DNA of 64,000 nucleotides from the NCBI RefSeq assembly GCF_000439375.1, contig NZ_ATMI01000002.1, forward strand, positions 62,001 to 126,000, in the 5' to 3' direction. Below the pieces are notes generated by a model. The model did no database searches. It was given only the letters and a program-made list of their open reading frames with translations, and was not told the DNA's origin. Each line of letters begins with the position of its first letter. Positions within the stretch are counted from its first letter, which is position 1. Shown here one piece after another: positions 17,040-25,897 of this stretch. This DNA comes from Tatumella saanichensis (GTDB lineage: Bacteria; Pseudomonadota; Gammaproteobacteria; Enterobacterales; Enterobacteriaceae). A program made the translations under genes and the position numbers.

Positions 17040-17163
17040 GGAAATGAGCCTCTTTAAGACAGATTGTTCATAAGAATTCAGGGGGCAAGTGTAGCCTTTT
17101 TCCGCCCAGAATCACAGCCAGCGGGATAGACAATTCGTCTGCCCCGCCAGTGATAGGCAGTCA

Positions 17164-18117
17164 TTAACCGGTGGCGGTTTCGGTCACCGTCGGTCGGCGG
17201 CGAAAGACCCGTGCCGGCAGAGAAGTGACCAGTAGACAGAGAATAATCAGGCCAATACCGCCACCGGCAGCCAAAGTCATCGGCTCGCCCACCAGCAATA
17301 CCGCCAGCAGGGCAGCCACCAGCGGTTCCGCCAGAGTCAGGGTGATGGCGGTGCTAGCTCTGATGCGGCTCAGACCGAAGCCATAACAGAAATAGCCGAG
17401 AAACATCGGTATCAGCACCATATACGCGGCGACCGCCAGATTGAGTGGGGTGGCAAGCAGCGGGGCACCGGTCACCCACAGCACCGGTGCCAGTAGTATG
17501 GCACCGCCGCCAAAGGTGGCTCCCATCGCCGCAGCGGAGGGGATCTGTTGCTGCATCAACTGGCGGGCTGACCAGGAGTAGAGGGCATAGGTCAAGCCAG
17601 CCACCAGTGCCAAGGCAATACCCGTATAAAAATGCACAGCCGAAGTTCCGGCAGAGACTTGGCCTTCTGATAGCGACAGCAGCGCAATACCGGCGATCCC
17701 TAGAGCGGCCCCGAGCGCCCACTGGCGACTGAGTGGTTGCTTTTCGGTAAGGTATTCAATCACGGCGGTTAACAGCGGAGCGGAACCGATGGCCACCACC
17801 GTGCCGGTGGCAATGCCAGCGTAAGCCATCGACGAATAAAAGGCCAGAGGATAAAGGGCCACAGACAGTGCGCCGCTTAGCAGATAGCCTGGATGACGGA
17901 GTAGCTGTCGCCGCTGACGGACAATGGTTTTTATCGCCAGCAACGCTTGTAACAACCCGCCGCCGCCCATGGCAACGGCCCCTATCGCCAGCGGGCTGAC
18001 GCCGGTAGTGAAACTCGCTGATGTGCCGGTGGTTCCCCATAAGATCGCCGCGAATAATACCGCAATGACGCCGCTGAGGGTCGGGAAACCAGTATTCGAG
18101 TTATGTTCTCGGTTCAT
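17164..18117 (-). CDS. EamA/DMT-superfamily transporter
   Basis: The 317-residue protein has ten predicted membrane segments in two EamA repeats, the first with ILWGTTGTSASF near residue 30 and the second ending GLIILCLLVTSLPARVF. It resembles drug/metabolite exporters of the RhaT/YedA kind; the substrate cannot be told. It lies between ettA and slt, which are neighbours in E. coli, so it is an insertion here. The 287-base gap to slt holds no further gene. Confidence 0.88.
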   Translation of the reverse strand: MNREHNSNTGFPTLSGVIAVLFAAILWGTTGTSASFTTGVSPLAIGAVAMGGGGLLQALLAIKTIVRQRRQLLRHPGYLLSGALSVALYPLAFYSSMAYAGIATGTVVAIGSAPLLTAVIEYLTEKQPLSRQWALGAALGIAGIALLSLSEGQVSAGTSAVHFYTGIALALVAGLTYALYSWSARQLMQQQIPSAAAMGATFGGGAILLAPVLWVTGAPLLATPLNLAVAAYMVLIPMFLGYFCYGFGLSRIRASTAITLTLAEPLVAALLAVLLVGEPMTLAAGGGIGLIILCLLVTSLPARVFRRRPTVTETATG

Positions 18118-18404
18118 GCCGCACTCATGACATTGTCTAACATCTTGTCACCTCAGGATCTTAAACGATTAAGCACCGACTCGGTGATCCTTTACCTTAT
18201 CAGTTTTAATAGGTTTTTTCATAGCAGTGGGCGCGGCAAGTGGCTAAGCTGTTTTCAATGTTCGTCACCATCGAAAAAGTGTGCAGTCACACTGTCAGCA
18301 TAGGTAAATTTTTAGCCAACCATAGTAAGTCCGGGTACAAGCGGCTAGCATTGTAACGGTGCCGGTAAGGCGGTATCAGACAGCGGGGAAAAGAGGAGAG
18401 TGGT

Positions 18405-20327
18405 GTGATTAAGTGGAAAAACTGGGTGGTGGGCGTTTGCCTGACAGGGATTGCCGGACTGAGTCATGCGGATTCGCTGGATCAGCAACGTTTACGCTAT
18501 CAGCAAATCAGGCAAGCTTGGGATAACCACCAGATGGATACCGTGAACCAGCTACTGCCGACCTTAAAGGATTATCCCCTTTATCCGTATCTGGAATACC
18601 GGCAGATCAGCGATGACCTCAACCAAGAGACGGCCATTGCCGTCTCACAGTTTATTCGCCAGTATCCGACCCTGCCGTCCTCGCCCTTGCTGAAAGACCG
18701 ATTTATCAATGAGCTTGCACACCGCCAGGACTGGATGGGGCTGTTGAGTTTCAGTCCGACAGCGCCCGTCGCTGAAGAGGCTCGTTGTAACTGGTATACC
18801 GCCAACTTGAATACCGGCAAATCGCAGCTGGCTTGGGAGGGGGCGAAACAGTTGTGGATGACCGGTGGCAATTTACCGTCCGCCTGTGACGCACTGATGT
18901 CCGCCTGGCAGGCTTCGCCTGCATACAACCCGCAACTGGCATTACAGCGGGTGTTGCTGGCTTACTACAACGGTAATCAACGACTGTTGATGCAGCTTAT
19001 TGCCGGATTACCGGATAACTATGCCACCCTGGCCGGTGCCCTGACCGCATTACAGCAAAATCCGCAGGGAGTTAGCCTGTTTGCCGCCTCGGTTTCCCCG
19101 AGCGATTTCAGCCGTGAGATCACCTTTATCGCGTTCTTACGTCTCGCTCGCCAGGATGCAGACAGTGCCCGTGCGATGATCCCGCAATTGACCAGTGAGC
19201 AGCAACTGACTGCTGACCAGGTCCAGCGCCTGAAAGAGGATGTTGCTTGGCAGTATATGGGGACCGATATCACCCCTGAGCAAATGCGCTGGCGTGATGC
19301 AGTGGTGATGGACAGTGAGTCGACGGCACTTATCGAGCGCCGTGTCCGCCAAGCGATTTCAGATAATGATCACCGTGGTCTGAATACCTGGATTGCTCGC
19401 CTGCCAGTTGAAGCCAAACAGAAAGATGAATGGCAGTACTGGCAAGCCGAACTGCTGATTGAGCAGGGTCACCGGCAGGAAGCACGGGAGATCCTACAGG
19501 GACTGGCACAGCAACGCGGCTTCTACCCGATGGTGGCAGCGCAGACGTTGGGAACACCTTATCGTTTGACCATTGATAGTGCGCCGACTCCGACCACCGA
19601 TGTCGCCCAAGGACCAGAGATGGCTCGGGTACGTGAACTGATGTATTGGGGACTGGATAACTTGGCACGGATGGAGTGGGCCAATCTTATTCGCAGTAAA
19701 CCCCGCACTGGGCAACAGATGCTGGCTCGTTATGCCAATGAACAAGGTTGGTGGGATCTTAGTGTACAGGCCACGATCACGGCAAAAATGTGGGACAGCC
19801 TGAAAGAGCGCTTCCCTATGGCATGGCAACAGGTTTACCAACAGTATTCTGCCGGTAAAGCGATACCGGTCAGCTATGCCATGGCGATTTCCCGCCAAGA
19901 AAGTGCTTGGAACCCGAAAATCCGTTCACCGGTTGGGGCTAGTGGCCTAATGCAGCTGATGCCGGGTACTGCTGAACATACAGTGAAAATGTTCCCGTCG
20001 ATCAGCAACTACACTAATAGCAGTCAGTTACTGGACCCGAACATGAACATTCAAATCGGTATGCAGTATCTGGATTATGTCTATCGCCAGTTTGATAATA
20101 ACCGCATTTATGCCTCCGCGGCCTATAATGCGGGGCCGGGAAGGGTACGTAAATGGCAGGCAGTGAGTAATGGTAAACTGAGTGCTATCGGTTTTATCGA
20201 AACGATCCCGTTTGCCGAAACCCGTAACTACGTGAAAAATGTGCTGGCGTACGATGCCTACTACCGTGATTTTATGGGCCAGCCAGGGCCAGTGATTGAT
20301 GCGGCAGAGTGGAATAGCCATTACTGA
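18405..20327 (+). CDS. slt: Soluble lytic murein transglycosylase Slt70
   Basis: A periplasmic muramidase that cuts peptidoglycan glycan strands to 1,6-anhydromuropeptides. The start is GTG at 18405, with AGGAG at 18394-18398. The first 22 residues form a signal peptide ending SHA-DSL. The 640 residues then comprise the long alpha-superhelical U and L domains and a C-terminal catalytic domain with the catalytic glutamate in SRQESAWNP (about residue 500), [14 protein letters not shown] and [11 protein letters not shown]. trpR follows closely, as in E. coli. Confidence 0.97.
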   Translation: MIKWKNWVVGVCLTGIAGLSHADSLDQQRLRYQQIRQAWDNHQMDTVNQLLPTLKDYPLYPYLEYRQISDDLNQETAIAVSQFIRQYPTLPSSPLLKDRFINELAHRQDWMGLLSFSPTAPVAEEARCNWYTANLNTGKSQLAWEGAKQLWMTGGNLPSACDALMSAWQASPAYNPQLALQRVLLAYYNGNQRLLMQLIAGLPDNYATLAGALTALQQNPQGVSLFAASVSPSDFSREITFIAFLRLARQDADSARAMIPQLTSEQQLTADQVQRLKEDVAWQYMGTDITPEQMRWRDAVVMDSESTALIERRVRQAISDNDHRGLNTWIARLPVEAKQKDEWQYWQAELLIEQGHRQEAREILQGLAQQRGFYPMVAAQTLGTPYRLTIDSAPTPTTDVAQGPEMARVRELMYWGLDNLARMEWANLIRSKPRTGQQMLARYANEQGWWDLSVQATITAKMWDSLKERFPMAWQQVYQQYSAGKAIPVSYAMAISRQESAWNPKIRSPVGASGLMQLMPGTAEHTVKMFPSISNYTNSSQLLDPNMNIQIGMQYLDYVYRQFDNNRIYASAAYNAGPGRVRKWQAVSNGKLSAIGFIETIPFAETRNYVKNVLAYDAYYRDFMGQPGPVIDAAEWNSHY

Positions 20328-20342
20328 CTGTGCTATGCTTCC

Positions 20343-20360
20343 GTACTATCTAATGAGTAC
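20343..20360. promoter_or_regulatory. Candidate TrpR operator upstream of trpR
   Basis: The 18 bases GTACTATCTAATGAGTAC keep both palindromic arms (GTACT/AGTAC) of the trp operator GTACTAGTTAACTAGTAC and match it at 14 positions. The site ends 10 bases before the trpR start codon, so it would cover the transcription start and allow autorepression, as known for E. coli trpR. TATGCT at 20334-20339 could serve as the -10. Confidence 0.65.
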
Positions 20361-20370
20361 GGAAGGTTTT

Positions 20371-20682
20371 ATGTTACCTGCTGAAACGACAGGGCAGAAT
20401 GTCCACTCTGACTGGTCACGCTTTGTGTCATTGCTGGAAAAAGCGTTCAGTGATCAGCACTCGGCGGCACTATTACAGTTGATGATGACTGCCGATGAGC
20501 GTGAGGCGTTTGCCACCCGGTTGTGCATTATCGAAGAGCTAATGCGCGGAGAGTTGAGCCAGCGTCAGCTTAAAGAGCAGCTCGGGGTGGGCATCGCCAC
20601 CATTACGCGTGGCTCAAACAGCCTGAAAGAGGCGTCACCGGAACTGCTGCAATGGTTGCAGTCGCAGCTACCGTCGTTATAG
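20371..20682 (+). CDS. trpR: Trp operon repressor
   Basis: A tryptophan-activated dimeric repressor of trp, aroH and trpR. The start at 20371 is preferred because GGAAGG precedes it and the operator lies just upstream; in-frame ATGs farther up (20353, 20296) would put the operator inside the gene. The 103 residues include the helix-turn-helix [24 protein letters not shown] and the tryptophan-pocket region ([23 protein letters not shown]). It is convergent with yjjX, with three bases between stops. Confidence 0.96.
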   Translation: MLPAETTGQNVHSDWSRFVSLLEKAFSDQHSAALLQLMMTADEREAFATRLCIIEELMRGELSQRQLKEQLGVGIATITRGSNSLKEASPELLQWLQSQLPSL

Positions 20683-20685
20683 TGG

Positions 20686-21204
20686 TTATGTGGTGTACCA
20701 AGGGTGCAACAGCGGGCTTAAGGCTAGGATCAGCGCCTGATGATAGACCGAACTGCGGCTGAGTAGGCCTTGCGTTACCACACCGATGGCGCCACCCTGC
20801 TGTTTGATATTCTCAATGCCTGTCAGTTCGGCCATGATCTCCCCTAATTCCCGTCCTTGGTGCAGTTCGCGAATGACCGCTGCCGGCAGGCTTAGGCTGG
20901 CAGAGCGCGATTCGCTGACTCGCTGACCATTATCAATCACTATCCAAGCAAACGTCTGCTGTCCGTCGATACCGGCCTCAATCGCCACCCAGTAATCGGC
21001 ATCGGGGCGATTGAGGCGGGCATTGGCGACTCGCTGCCGGGCACCCTGTAGGGTCTCGTCGCTGTTCATTGGCTGTTCAGCGACGCCGCTATCGGTTTTT
21101 GCATGGCTAATTTGGCACTGTTCAGTACCGAGAAGGTCATTAAAAGCGTGACTGATAGCGGTTATTTTGGCTGGATTGCTGGTGGCAGCGACAACATGAT
21201 ACAT
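20686..21204 (-). CDS. yjjX: Inosine/xanthosine triphosphatase
   Basis: A house-cleaning enzyme that hydrolyses ITP and XTP so that they do not enter nucleic acids. The 172-residue protein (E. coli 170) shows [18 protein letters not shown] at the N-terminus, [21 protein letters not shown] (about residue 44), [11 protein letters not shown] (about 71) and the ending [22 protein letters not shown]. It is divergent from gpmB and convergent with trpR, the E. coli arrangement. Confidence 0.96.
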   Translation of the reverse strand: MYHVVAATSNPAKITAISHAFNDLLGTEQCQISHAKTDSGVAEQPMNSDETLQGARQRVANARLNRPDADYWVAIEAGIDGQQTFAWIVIDNGQRVSESRSASLSLPAAVIRELHQGRELGEIMAELTGIENIKQQGGAIGVVTQGLLSRSSVYHQALILALSPLLHPWYTT

Positions 21205-21220
21205 AATGGGTATTCACTCT

Positions 21221-21250
21221 GGGCAGTGGTAGGATCTGCCCTAGTATAAT
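21221..21250 (+). promoter_or_regulatory. Inverted repeat and -10 element upstream of gpmB
   Basis: GGGCAG (21221-21226) and CTGCCC (21236-21241) form a perfect 6-bp inverted repeat. Directly after it comes a consensus -10 TATAAT (21245-21250), only 12 bases before the gpmB start codon. The repeat would cover the -35 zone, for which no good hexamer is visible, so it may be an activator or repressor site. The leader would be very short. Confidence 0.4.
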
Positions 21251-21261
21251 GGATGGAGATT

Positions 21262-21906
21262 ATGCAACAAATTTTTCTGGTTCGTCATGGTGAAACGCAA
21301 TGGAATGCCGAGCGCCGTCTTCAGGGGCAGAGCAACAGTCCGCTCACCGAGTTGGGACAGCAGCAGGCCAGGCGGGTAGGGGAGCGAGTTGCAGCCTACG
21401 GTATCACCCATATTATCAGCAGTGATCTCGGTCGGGCAAAGCAAACGGCAGAGATCATTGCCGAATTTACCTGCTGTCCGGTCAGTACCGACTCTCGATT
21501 GCGGGAACTGAATATGGGGGTTTTGGAAACCCGAAAACTGAATGAGTTAAGCGCCGAAGAAGAACAGTGGCGTCATTCGCTGATTAACGGATCGCCGCAA
21601 GGGCGTATTCCAGGAGGAGAGAGCATGTCCGAGGCGGCGCAACGGATGCATCAGGTGCTGAACGCCTGTCGTGAATTACCGCGAGGTAGCCGAGTATTGC
21701 TGGTCAGCCACGGGATGGCGCTCGGCACCCTGATTAATACACTGCTGGGACTACCGGCTTGGGCAGAACGGCGTATCCGCTTGAGAAACGGTTCATTGTC
21801 ACGGATTGATTATCAGCAGAGCCCCTGGCTGGCAGACGGCTGGGTAGTGGAAACAGCCGGCGATGTTTCGCATCTGTCACTCAGTAGCCAGTGTGACAGT
21901 CAGTAA
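21262..21906 (+). CDS. gpmB: Histidine-phosphatase-family protein GpmB (YtjC)
   Basis: The 214-residue protein belongs to the cofactor-dependent phosphoglycerate-mutase superfamily. The catalytic histidine is in VRHGETQWN (residues 7-15), the second histidine in LVSHGMALG (about 150) and the acidic residue in RLRELNMGVLE. The start at 21262 matches E. coli MLQVYLVRHGE; an ATG three codons earlier lacks support. Despite the name, true mutase activity is doubtful and a phosphatase role is likely. Confidence 0.95.
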   Translation: MQQIFLVRHGETQWNAERRLQGQSNSPLTELGQQQARRVGERVAAYGITHIISSDLGRAKQTAEIIAEFTCCPVSTDSRLRELNMGVLETRKLNELSAEEEQWRHSLINGSPQGRIPGGESMSEAAQRMHQVLNACRELPRGSRVLLVSHGMALGTLINTLLGLPAWAERRIRLRNGSLSRIDYQQSPWLADGWVVETAGDVSHLSLSSQCDSQ

Positions 21907-21911
21907 GTGGC

Positions 21912-21945
21912 GGGATTTCGTCACCTTGTCCGGTCACGAAATCCC
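21912..21945. terminator. Hairpin between convergent gpmB and rob
   Basis: A perfect 10-bp stem (GGGATTTCGT/ACGAAATCCC) with a 14-base loop lies between the stops of gpmB and rob. No T-run follows on either side, so it may need other factors to stop transcription. Confidence 0.6.
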
Positions 21946-21952
21946 ATCATCC

Positions 21953-22840
21953 TTAGGCACTCTGTTTTTCCGATTCGCGAATGGGGATCATATATTCGCA
22001 GTTCAGTTCTGCGGTATTTTCTTTGGTCAGTTTACCGCCCGGGGTATAGAAGCGCTCAATATCTTGTCCCGCCCGCCGGGTCAGCCCCAGAGTCGGCATA
22101 CAGGTGCTGTACAGTACCAAGATGAAGTCCTGTAACTTCTCTTTAGGGCCTTGATAGGTGAACTGGACATAGTCACCGCCTTCGAGCGTGATTTTTTGCG
22201 CGGTTTGCAGGGATGACGGGGCATCTTGGTCGGAAACTGCGGTAGTGTAAAGAATTTCCTGTTCATCCTCTTTCTCAATGCCCGCGCGTACCTGATGCAG
22301 TCCGTAGAGCACCTGCGGGGCTGAATCGGTGTCATGCAGGAACTGACGCCAAAAATGGCTACGCATTTCGGCACGGTACACCGAGATCTGTTCGAGGGTA
22401 CAACTGTAGCTCTGAGTCTGGCCCAGCAGGGGAATTTCCGGCAGCGTGACAAAGGTAGCCTGCGGCATCGTAAACTCACCCATGCGGATCGGTGGGCGCA
22501 TGCCAAAGGAGTTCCAGTCACAGGCGCGGCGATAGCCCGCAGGGGTCTGATTAAACTGCTTTTTGAAGGCCCGCGTAAAGGTCTGCTGGGAGTCAAAACG
22601 GTACTGCAGGGCAATGTCCAAAATGGGCCGACTGGTCAGACGTAGCGCAACAGCGGCTTTGGAGAGCCGTCTGGCCCGGATATAAGCACCGATGGCGTGG
22701 CCTGTTACATTTTTAAACATTCGTTGTAAATGCCATTTCGAATATCCCGCCTTGAAAGCCACGTTATCCAAGGATAACGGCTGATCAAGGTGGCTCTCCA
22801 GCCAGACAAGCAAATCGCGAATGATACCAGCTTGGTCCAT
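21953..22840 (-). CDS. rob: Right-origin-binding AraC/XylS-family activator Rob
   Basis: A transcription activator of the mar/sox/rob regulon (stress, multidrug efflux, solvent tolerance). The N-terminal DNA-binding domain (1-110) is almost the same as E. coli Rob: MDQAGIIRDLLVWLE, AGYSKWHLQRMFK and LDIALQYRFDSQQTFTRAFKK. The C-terminal GyrI-like ligand domain (about 120-290) is more divergent and ends in an extra ESEKQSA. The 295 residues compare with 289 in E. coli. It is divergent from creA. Confidence 0.97.
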   Translation of the reverse strand: MDQAGIIRDLLVWLESHLDQPLSLDNVAFKAGYSKWHLQRMFKNVTGHAIGAYIRARRLSKAAVALRLTSRPILDIALQYRFDSQQTFTRAFKKQFNQTPAGYRRACDWNSFGMRPPIRMGEFTMPQATFVTLPEIPLLGQTQSYSCTLEQISVYRAEMRSHFWRQFLHDTDSAPQVLYGLHQVRAGIEKEDEQEILYTTAVSDQDAPSSLQTAQKITLEGGDYVQFTYQGPKEKLQDFILVLYSTCMPTLGLTRRAGQDIERFYTPGGKLTKENTAELNCEYMIPIRESEKQSA

Positions 22841-23041
22841 ATTACTTCCTCACAGTCCTGGTTGGCACAAAAGTCAGGCAACCTACGTGACACTTAGAAT
22901 AGCATTAAATGCAAAATGCCATGCACGGCATTTCAGCGTATTTTATTGTTACAAAAAGGAGCGTTATTAGCAGCACACTCGAAGTTAAGCATAGTAACCT
23001 TATCGTGGTTGCCCAGTAATTAACCTACGGACGAGAATTTA

Positions 23042-23530
23042 ATGAAAACCGAAAAATTACAGCATGTTGTCAGCAGTTTGCTCACCGCAGGGTGCCTTCT
23101 CTTTGCTGCGCAAGGTATGGCTCACGCAGAGGAAATCGGCTCTGTGGATACGGCATTTAAGCTGATCGGCCCGGATCACAAGATTGTAATCGAAGCATTT
23201 GATGATCCAGATGTTAAAAATGTTACATGTTATATCAGCCGAGCCAAAACTGGTGGCATTAAAGGTGGACTGGGGCTGGCGGAAGACACCTCTGATGCGG
23301 CCATTTCCTGTCAGCAGGTTGGGCCGGTGGCAGTACCGGACTCGATCCAGCCTGGCAAATCGGCGGTGGTATTTAAACAACGTACTTCACTGATATTCAA
23401 AAGTCTGCAGGTGGTACGCTTCTATGATAAATCTCGCAATACCTTGGTGTATCTGACTTATTCGGACAAATTGGTGAATGGTTCACCGAAGAATGCGCTG
23501 AGTGCAGTACCGATTATGCCATGGCACTAA
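23042..23530 (+). CDS. creA: Conserved periplasmic protein CreA
   Basis: The 162-residue protein has a signal peptide (about residues 1-29, ending MAHA-EEIG) and the CreA family core ([42 protein letters not shown]). Its molecular role is not known. In E. coli it is the first gene of creABCD; here a terminator follows at once and arcA comes next, so the creBC two-component system and creD are missing from this site. Confidence 0.95.
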   Translation: MKTEKLQHVVSSLLTAGCLLFAAQGMAHAEEIGSVDTAFKLIGPDHKIVIEAFDDPDVKNVTCYISRAKTGGIKGGLGLAEDTSDAAISCQQVGPVAVPDSIQPGKSAVVFKQRTSLIFKSLQVVRFYDKSRNTLVYLTYSDKLVNGSPKNALSAVPIMPWH

Positions 23531-23540
23531 CAAGATAAAA

Positions 23541-23570
23541 AAAGCCTGACACGCGACGCGGTCAGGCTTT
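23541..23570. terminator. Bidirectional terminator between creA and arcA
   Basis: AAAGCCTGAC pairs perfectly with GTCAGGCTTT across a 10-base loop. T-runs follow on both strands, serving the convergent creA and arcA. Confidence 0.92.
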
Positions 23571-23587
23571 TTCATTTAAGGTTGTCA

Positions 23588-24307
23588 TCAGTGGTTTTCT
23601 AATTCACCACAGAAACGGTAACCCTCGCCGTGGATCGTAGCGATAATTTCCGGCGTATCGGCATTGGACTCGAAATGCTTACGGATACGGCGGATAGTGA
23701 CATCCACAGTACGGTCATGAGGCTTCAGCTCACGGCCGGTCATTTTTTTCAGCAAGTCAGCGCGGGTCTGGATCTTGCCTGGGTTTTCGCAGAAGTGCAG
23801 CATGGCACGGAACTCACTGCGTGGCAGTTTGTACTGGTCACCCTGCGGGCTTACCAGTGAACGGCTGTTAATGTCCAACGTCCAGCCATTAAACTGATAG
23901 TTTTCAACGTGCTTACGCTCTTCACTGACCGCTGCCAGATTCATGGTGCGAGACAACAGGTTACGGGCACGGATCGTCAGTTCACGCGGATTGAAAGGTT
24001 TAGTGATGTAATCATCAGCACCGATTTCCAGTCCCAGGATTTTATCGACTTCGTTGTCACGGCCAGTCAGGAACATCAGCGCCACACTGGCTTGTTCACG
24101 TAATTCACGCGCCAGTAACAGTCCGTTTTTACCTGGCAGGTTGATATCCATAATTACCAAGTTAACATCATTTTCAGTCAACAGTTGATGCATTTCAGCA
24201 CCATCAGTTGCTTCAAATACAACGTATCCTTCCGCTTCAAAAATACTTTTCAGGGTATTACGGGTTACGAGCTCGTCTTCGACGATTAGAATTTGCGGGG
24301 TCTGCAT
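23588..24307 (-). CDS. arcA: Aerobic respiration control response regulator ArcA
   Basis: The OmpR-type regulator phosphorylated by ArcB when oxygen is low; it represses aerobic metabolism genes. The 239-residue protein has the receiver domain (1-120; phosphate acceptor aspartate in VIMDINLPG at residue 54, lysine in [10 protein letters not shown]) and a winged-helix effector domain (about 135-235). The 553-base upstream region with a FNR box fits the long, FNR-activated leader known for E. coli arcA. Confidence 0.98.
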   Translation of the reverse strand: MQTPQILIVEDELVTRNTLKSIFEAEGYVVFEATDGAEMHQLLTENDVNLVIMDINLPGKNGLLLARELREQASVALMFLTGRDNEVDKILGLEIGADDYITKPFNPRELTIRARNLLSRTMNLAAVSEERKHVENYQFNGWTLDINSRSLVSPQGDQYKLPRSEFRAMLHFCENPGKIQTRADLLKKMTGRELKPHDRTVDVTIRRIRKHFESNADTPEIIATIHGEGYRFCGELENH

Positions 24308-24395
24308 GTTTTGCTACCTAAAATTTGCCATCAAAATTGATACAAGGCATACAGTGCTGAAGTCAGAGATATTGGTTAACGTATTATGAGTCTGC

Positions 24396-24512
24396 ATGGC
24401 CAATTTACGACGTTTTGTTCTTGATGCATCACAGAATTACGCTAACGCCGGATCCAGCTTTAACACACTCGGTCTGTATGCGCCGAAGGGGTCTCAACCT
24501 GTTTCATCCTAA
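24396..24512 (+). CDS. Possible 38-residue YjjY-like peptide
   Basis: An open frame begins MANLRRFVLDAS and ends before TAA at 24510. It lies upstream of arcA on the opposite strand, where E. coli annotates yjjY (46 residues, start MTKVRNCVLDALS). The shared VLDA at the same place is suggestive but short. No good ribosome-binding site precedes it. It could equally be conserved arcA leader DNA rather than a translated gene. Confidence 0.25.
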   Translation: MANLRRFVLDASQNYANAGSSFNTLGLYAPKGSQPVSS

Positions 24513-24572
24513 CCGCTTTAACAGCCAGCTAACAGCACCAACAATATTCAGGAAGCAAATAAAAACGCTTCG

Positions 24573-24586
24573 TTGACTTATATCAA
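24573..24586. promoter_or_regulatory. FNR box in the arcA upstream region
   Basis: TTGAC-TTAT-ATCAA matches the FNR consensus TTGAT-N4-ATCAA at nine of ten defined bases. It lies about 265 bases upstream of the arcA start. In E. coli FNR activates arcA from a distal promoter, and this placement fits that scheme. Confidence 0.7.
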
Positions 24587-24860
24587 AACTGAGTGTAGCA
24601 CGTTAACACTTATGTTAAAAATATCTCTTTTTTATCTCTGATAGAGAATAAATCGCTAAATAACGGTGTATCCGTCATGCCGCCAGCGGGATAAGGCAAA
24701 AAGCGGATTTCTAAGCTGCTGTTTTTATTGGTCAAAAAGTCGGCATTTTACAGCGTAGAGTCGGCTGTATGCCAAGGGCTAAGGTTAACAGTAGTAAAAT
24801 AATGAAACCACCGGTAAATAAAATTTGCGTTTATTTAGTCAGCATTATTAAGGTTCTTTA

Positions 24861-25547
24861 ATGTCATTTGCCATCATTTTAGTCTCACCGGCGCGCTCGG
24901 AAAATATTGGAGCCGCTGCCCGGGCCATGAAAACCATGGGCTTCTCGGAACTGCGTATCGTCAACAGTCAGGCCTGGAAGGACCCTGCAGCCTACCGCGT
25001 TGCTCACGGGGCCACAGAGATTTTGGATAATGTGCAGGAATATCCAGACCTGGCTGCGGCCTTGGCCGATGTCGATTTCTCGGTCGCGACCACCGCCCGC
25101 AGTCGTGCAAAATACCGCTATTACGCCACGCCACAGCAGGCTGAAGCCCTACTCAAAGAGAAGCAACAATGGATGGGGCGCATGGCGCTGATTTTCGGGT
25201 GTGAGGAGAGTGGGTTAAGTAATGAGGATCTTGAACTTGCGGATGTGTTGACGGGTATTCCTATGGCAGTGGAGTACCCGTCCCTGAATCTCGGGCAGGC
25301 GGTAATGGTGCTCTGCTATCAGTTCTCCTCGCTAATGCAGGTTAGTGCTGTTGCTCCATCGCAGGCGGACCCCCAACAACTGCAGGCGCTCCGAACGCGC
25401 TTTCACCATCTATTAGCGCGTCTGGAGGTCAGTGATGACCAGAAAATGACCGACTGGCTCGATCAGCGGCTCGGCTTACTGGAGCAGCGCGACAGTGCCA
25501 TGCTGCATCGACTGGTCCATGACATCGAAAAAAAACTGGCAGAGTAA
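24861..25547 (+). CDS. yjtD: SPOUT-class RNA methyltransferase YjtD (TrmJ-like)
   Basis: The 228-residue protein equals E. coli YjtD in length. Its knotted SPOUT fold is marked by ILVSPARSENIGAAARAMKTMGF (residues 5-27), the TTARSRAKYRYY segment, FGCEESGLSNEDLELAD (about 111) and YPSLNLGQAVMVLCYQF (about 135), which form the SAM pocket. It is a paralogue of TrmJ, which methylates tRNA position 32; the target of YjtD is not established. It precedes the thr operon, as in E. coli. Confidence 0.94.
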   Translation: MSFAIILVSPARSENIGAAARAMKTMGFSELRIVNSQAWKDPAAYRVAHGATEILDNVQEYPDLAAALADVDFSVATTARSRAKYRYYATPQQAEALLKEKQQWMGRMALIFGCEESGLSNEDLELADVLTGIPMAVEYPSLNLGQAVMVLCYQFSSLMQVSAVAPSQADPQQLQALRTRFHHLLARLEVSDDQKMTDWLDQRLGLLEQRDSAMLHRLVHDIEKKLAE

Positions 25548-25744
25548 TCCGCTGGATGACGTTTTTTTCTCGGCATCATATTTTAGTGAGCTGCTATAGA
25601 TTGTGTTATCTCTCGGTAGGAGGTTTTTGAGGTAGCATAAATGGGCAGGACGTAAATTCACTAAAACTGATAAATAAGTTGACTTGACCGGCCATATGTT
25701 TTACTTCTGGATACAGACAGATTACAAAGACAGACAGAAAACCC

Positions 25745-25813
25745 ATGCGTAACGACAGCCTGATGATGACTATTATTACCACCACCATTACTACAGGTAA
25801 CGGTGCGGGCTGA
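25745..25813 (+). CDS. thrL: Threonine operon leader peptide
   Basis: The 22-residue peptide MRNDSLMMTIITTTITTGNG(AG) contains nine consecutive Thr or Ile codons (six Thr, three Ile). Stalling on these codons when threonyl- or isoleucyl-tRNA is scarce lets transcription pass the attenuator at 25841-25871. The AGACAG-rich leader before it resembles the E. coli thr leader. A -35-like TTGACTTGACC lies at 25679-25689. Confidence 0.95.
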   Translation: MRNDSLMMTIITTTITTGNGAG

Positions 25814-25840
25814 CGCATACCAATAAAAAAAATGAAAAAG

Positions 25841-25871
25841 CCCGCACCCACTCAGGTGCGGGTTTTTTTTT
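25841..25871 (+). terminator. thr operon attenuator
   Basis: CCCGCACC pairs with GGTGCGGG across a 6-base loop and is followed by nine T. The thrL stop region (GGTGCGGGC, 25802-25810) can pair with the 5' arm to form the alternative antiterminator. thrA begins 26 bases later. Confidence 0.95.
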
Positions 25872-25897
25872 GGCGTAAATTCAGGAGTGATTGAATC

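Larger units (their letters stand above)
24308..24860. other. Long divergent arcA-yjtD control region
   Basis: The 553-base AT-rich region separates arcA (minus) from yjtD (plus). It holds a FNR box at 24573-24586 and one short open frame at 24396-24512 that may correspond to yjjY. Apart from these I see only promoter-like AT-rich DNA, and a TATGTTAAAAATATCTC stretch around 24610. The length agrees with the multi-promoter leader of arcA in E. coli. Confidence 0.6.
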
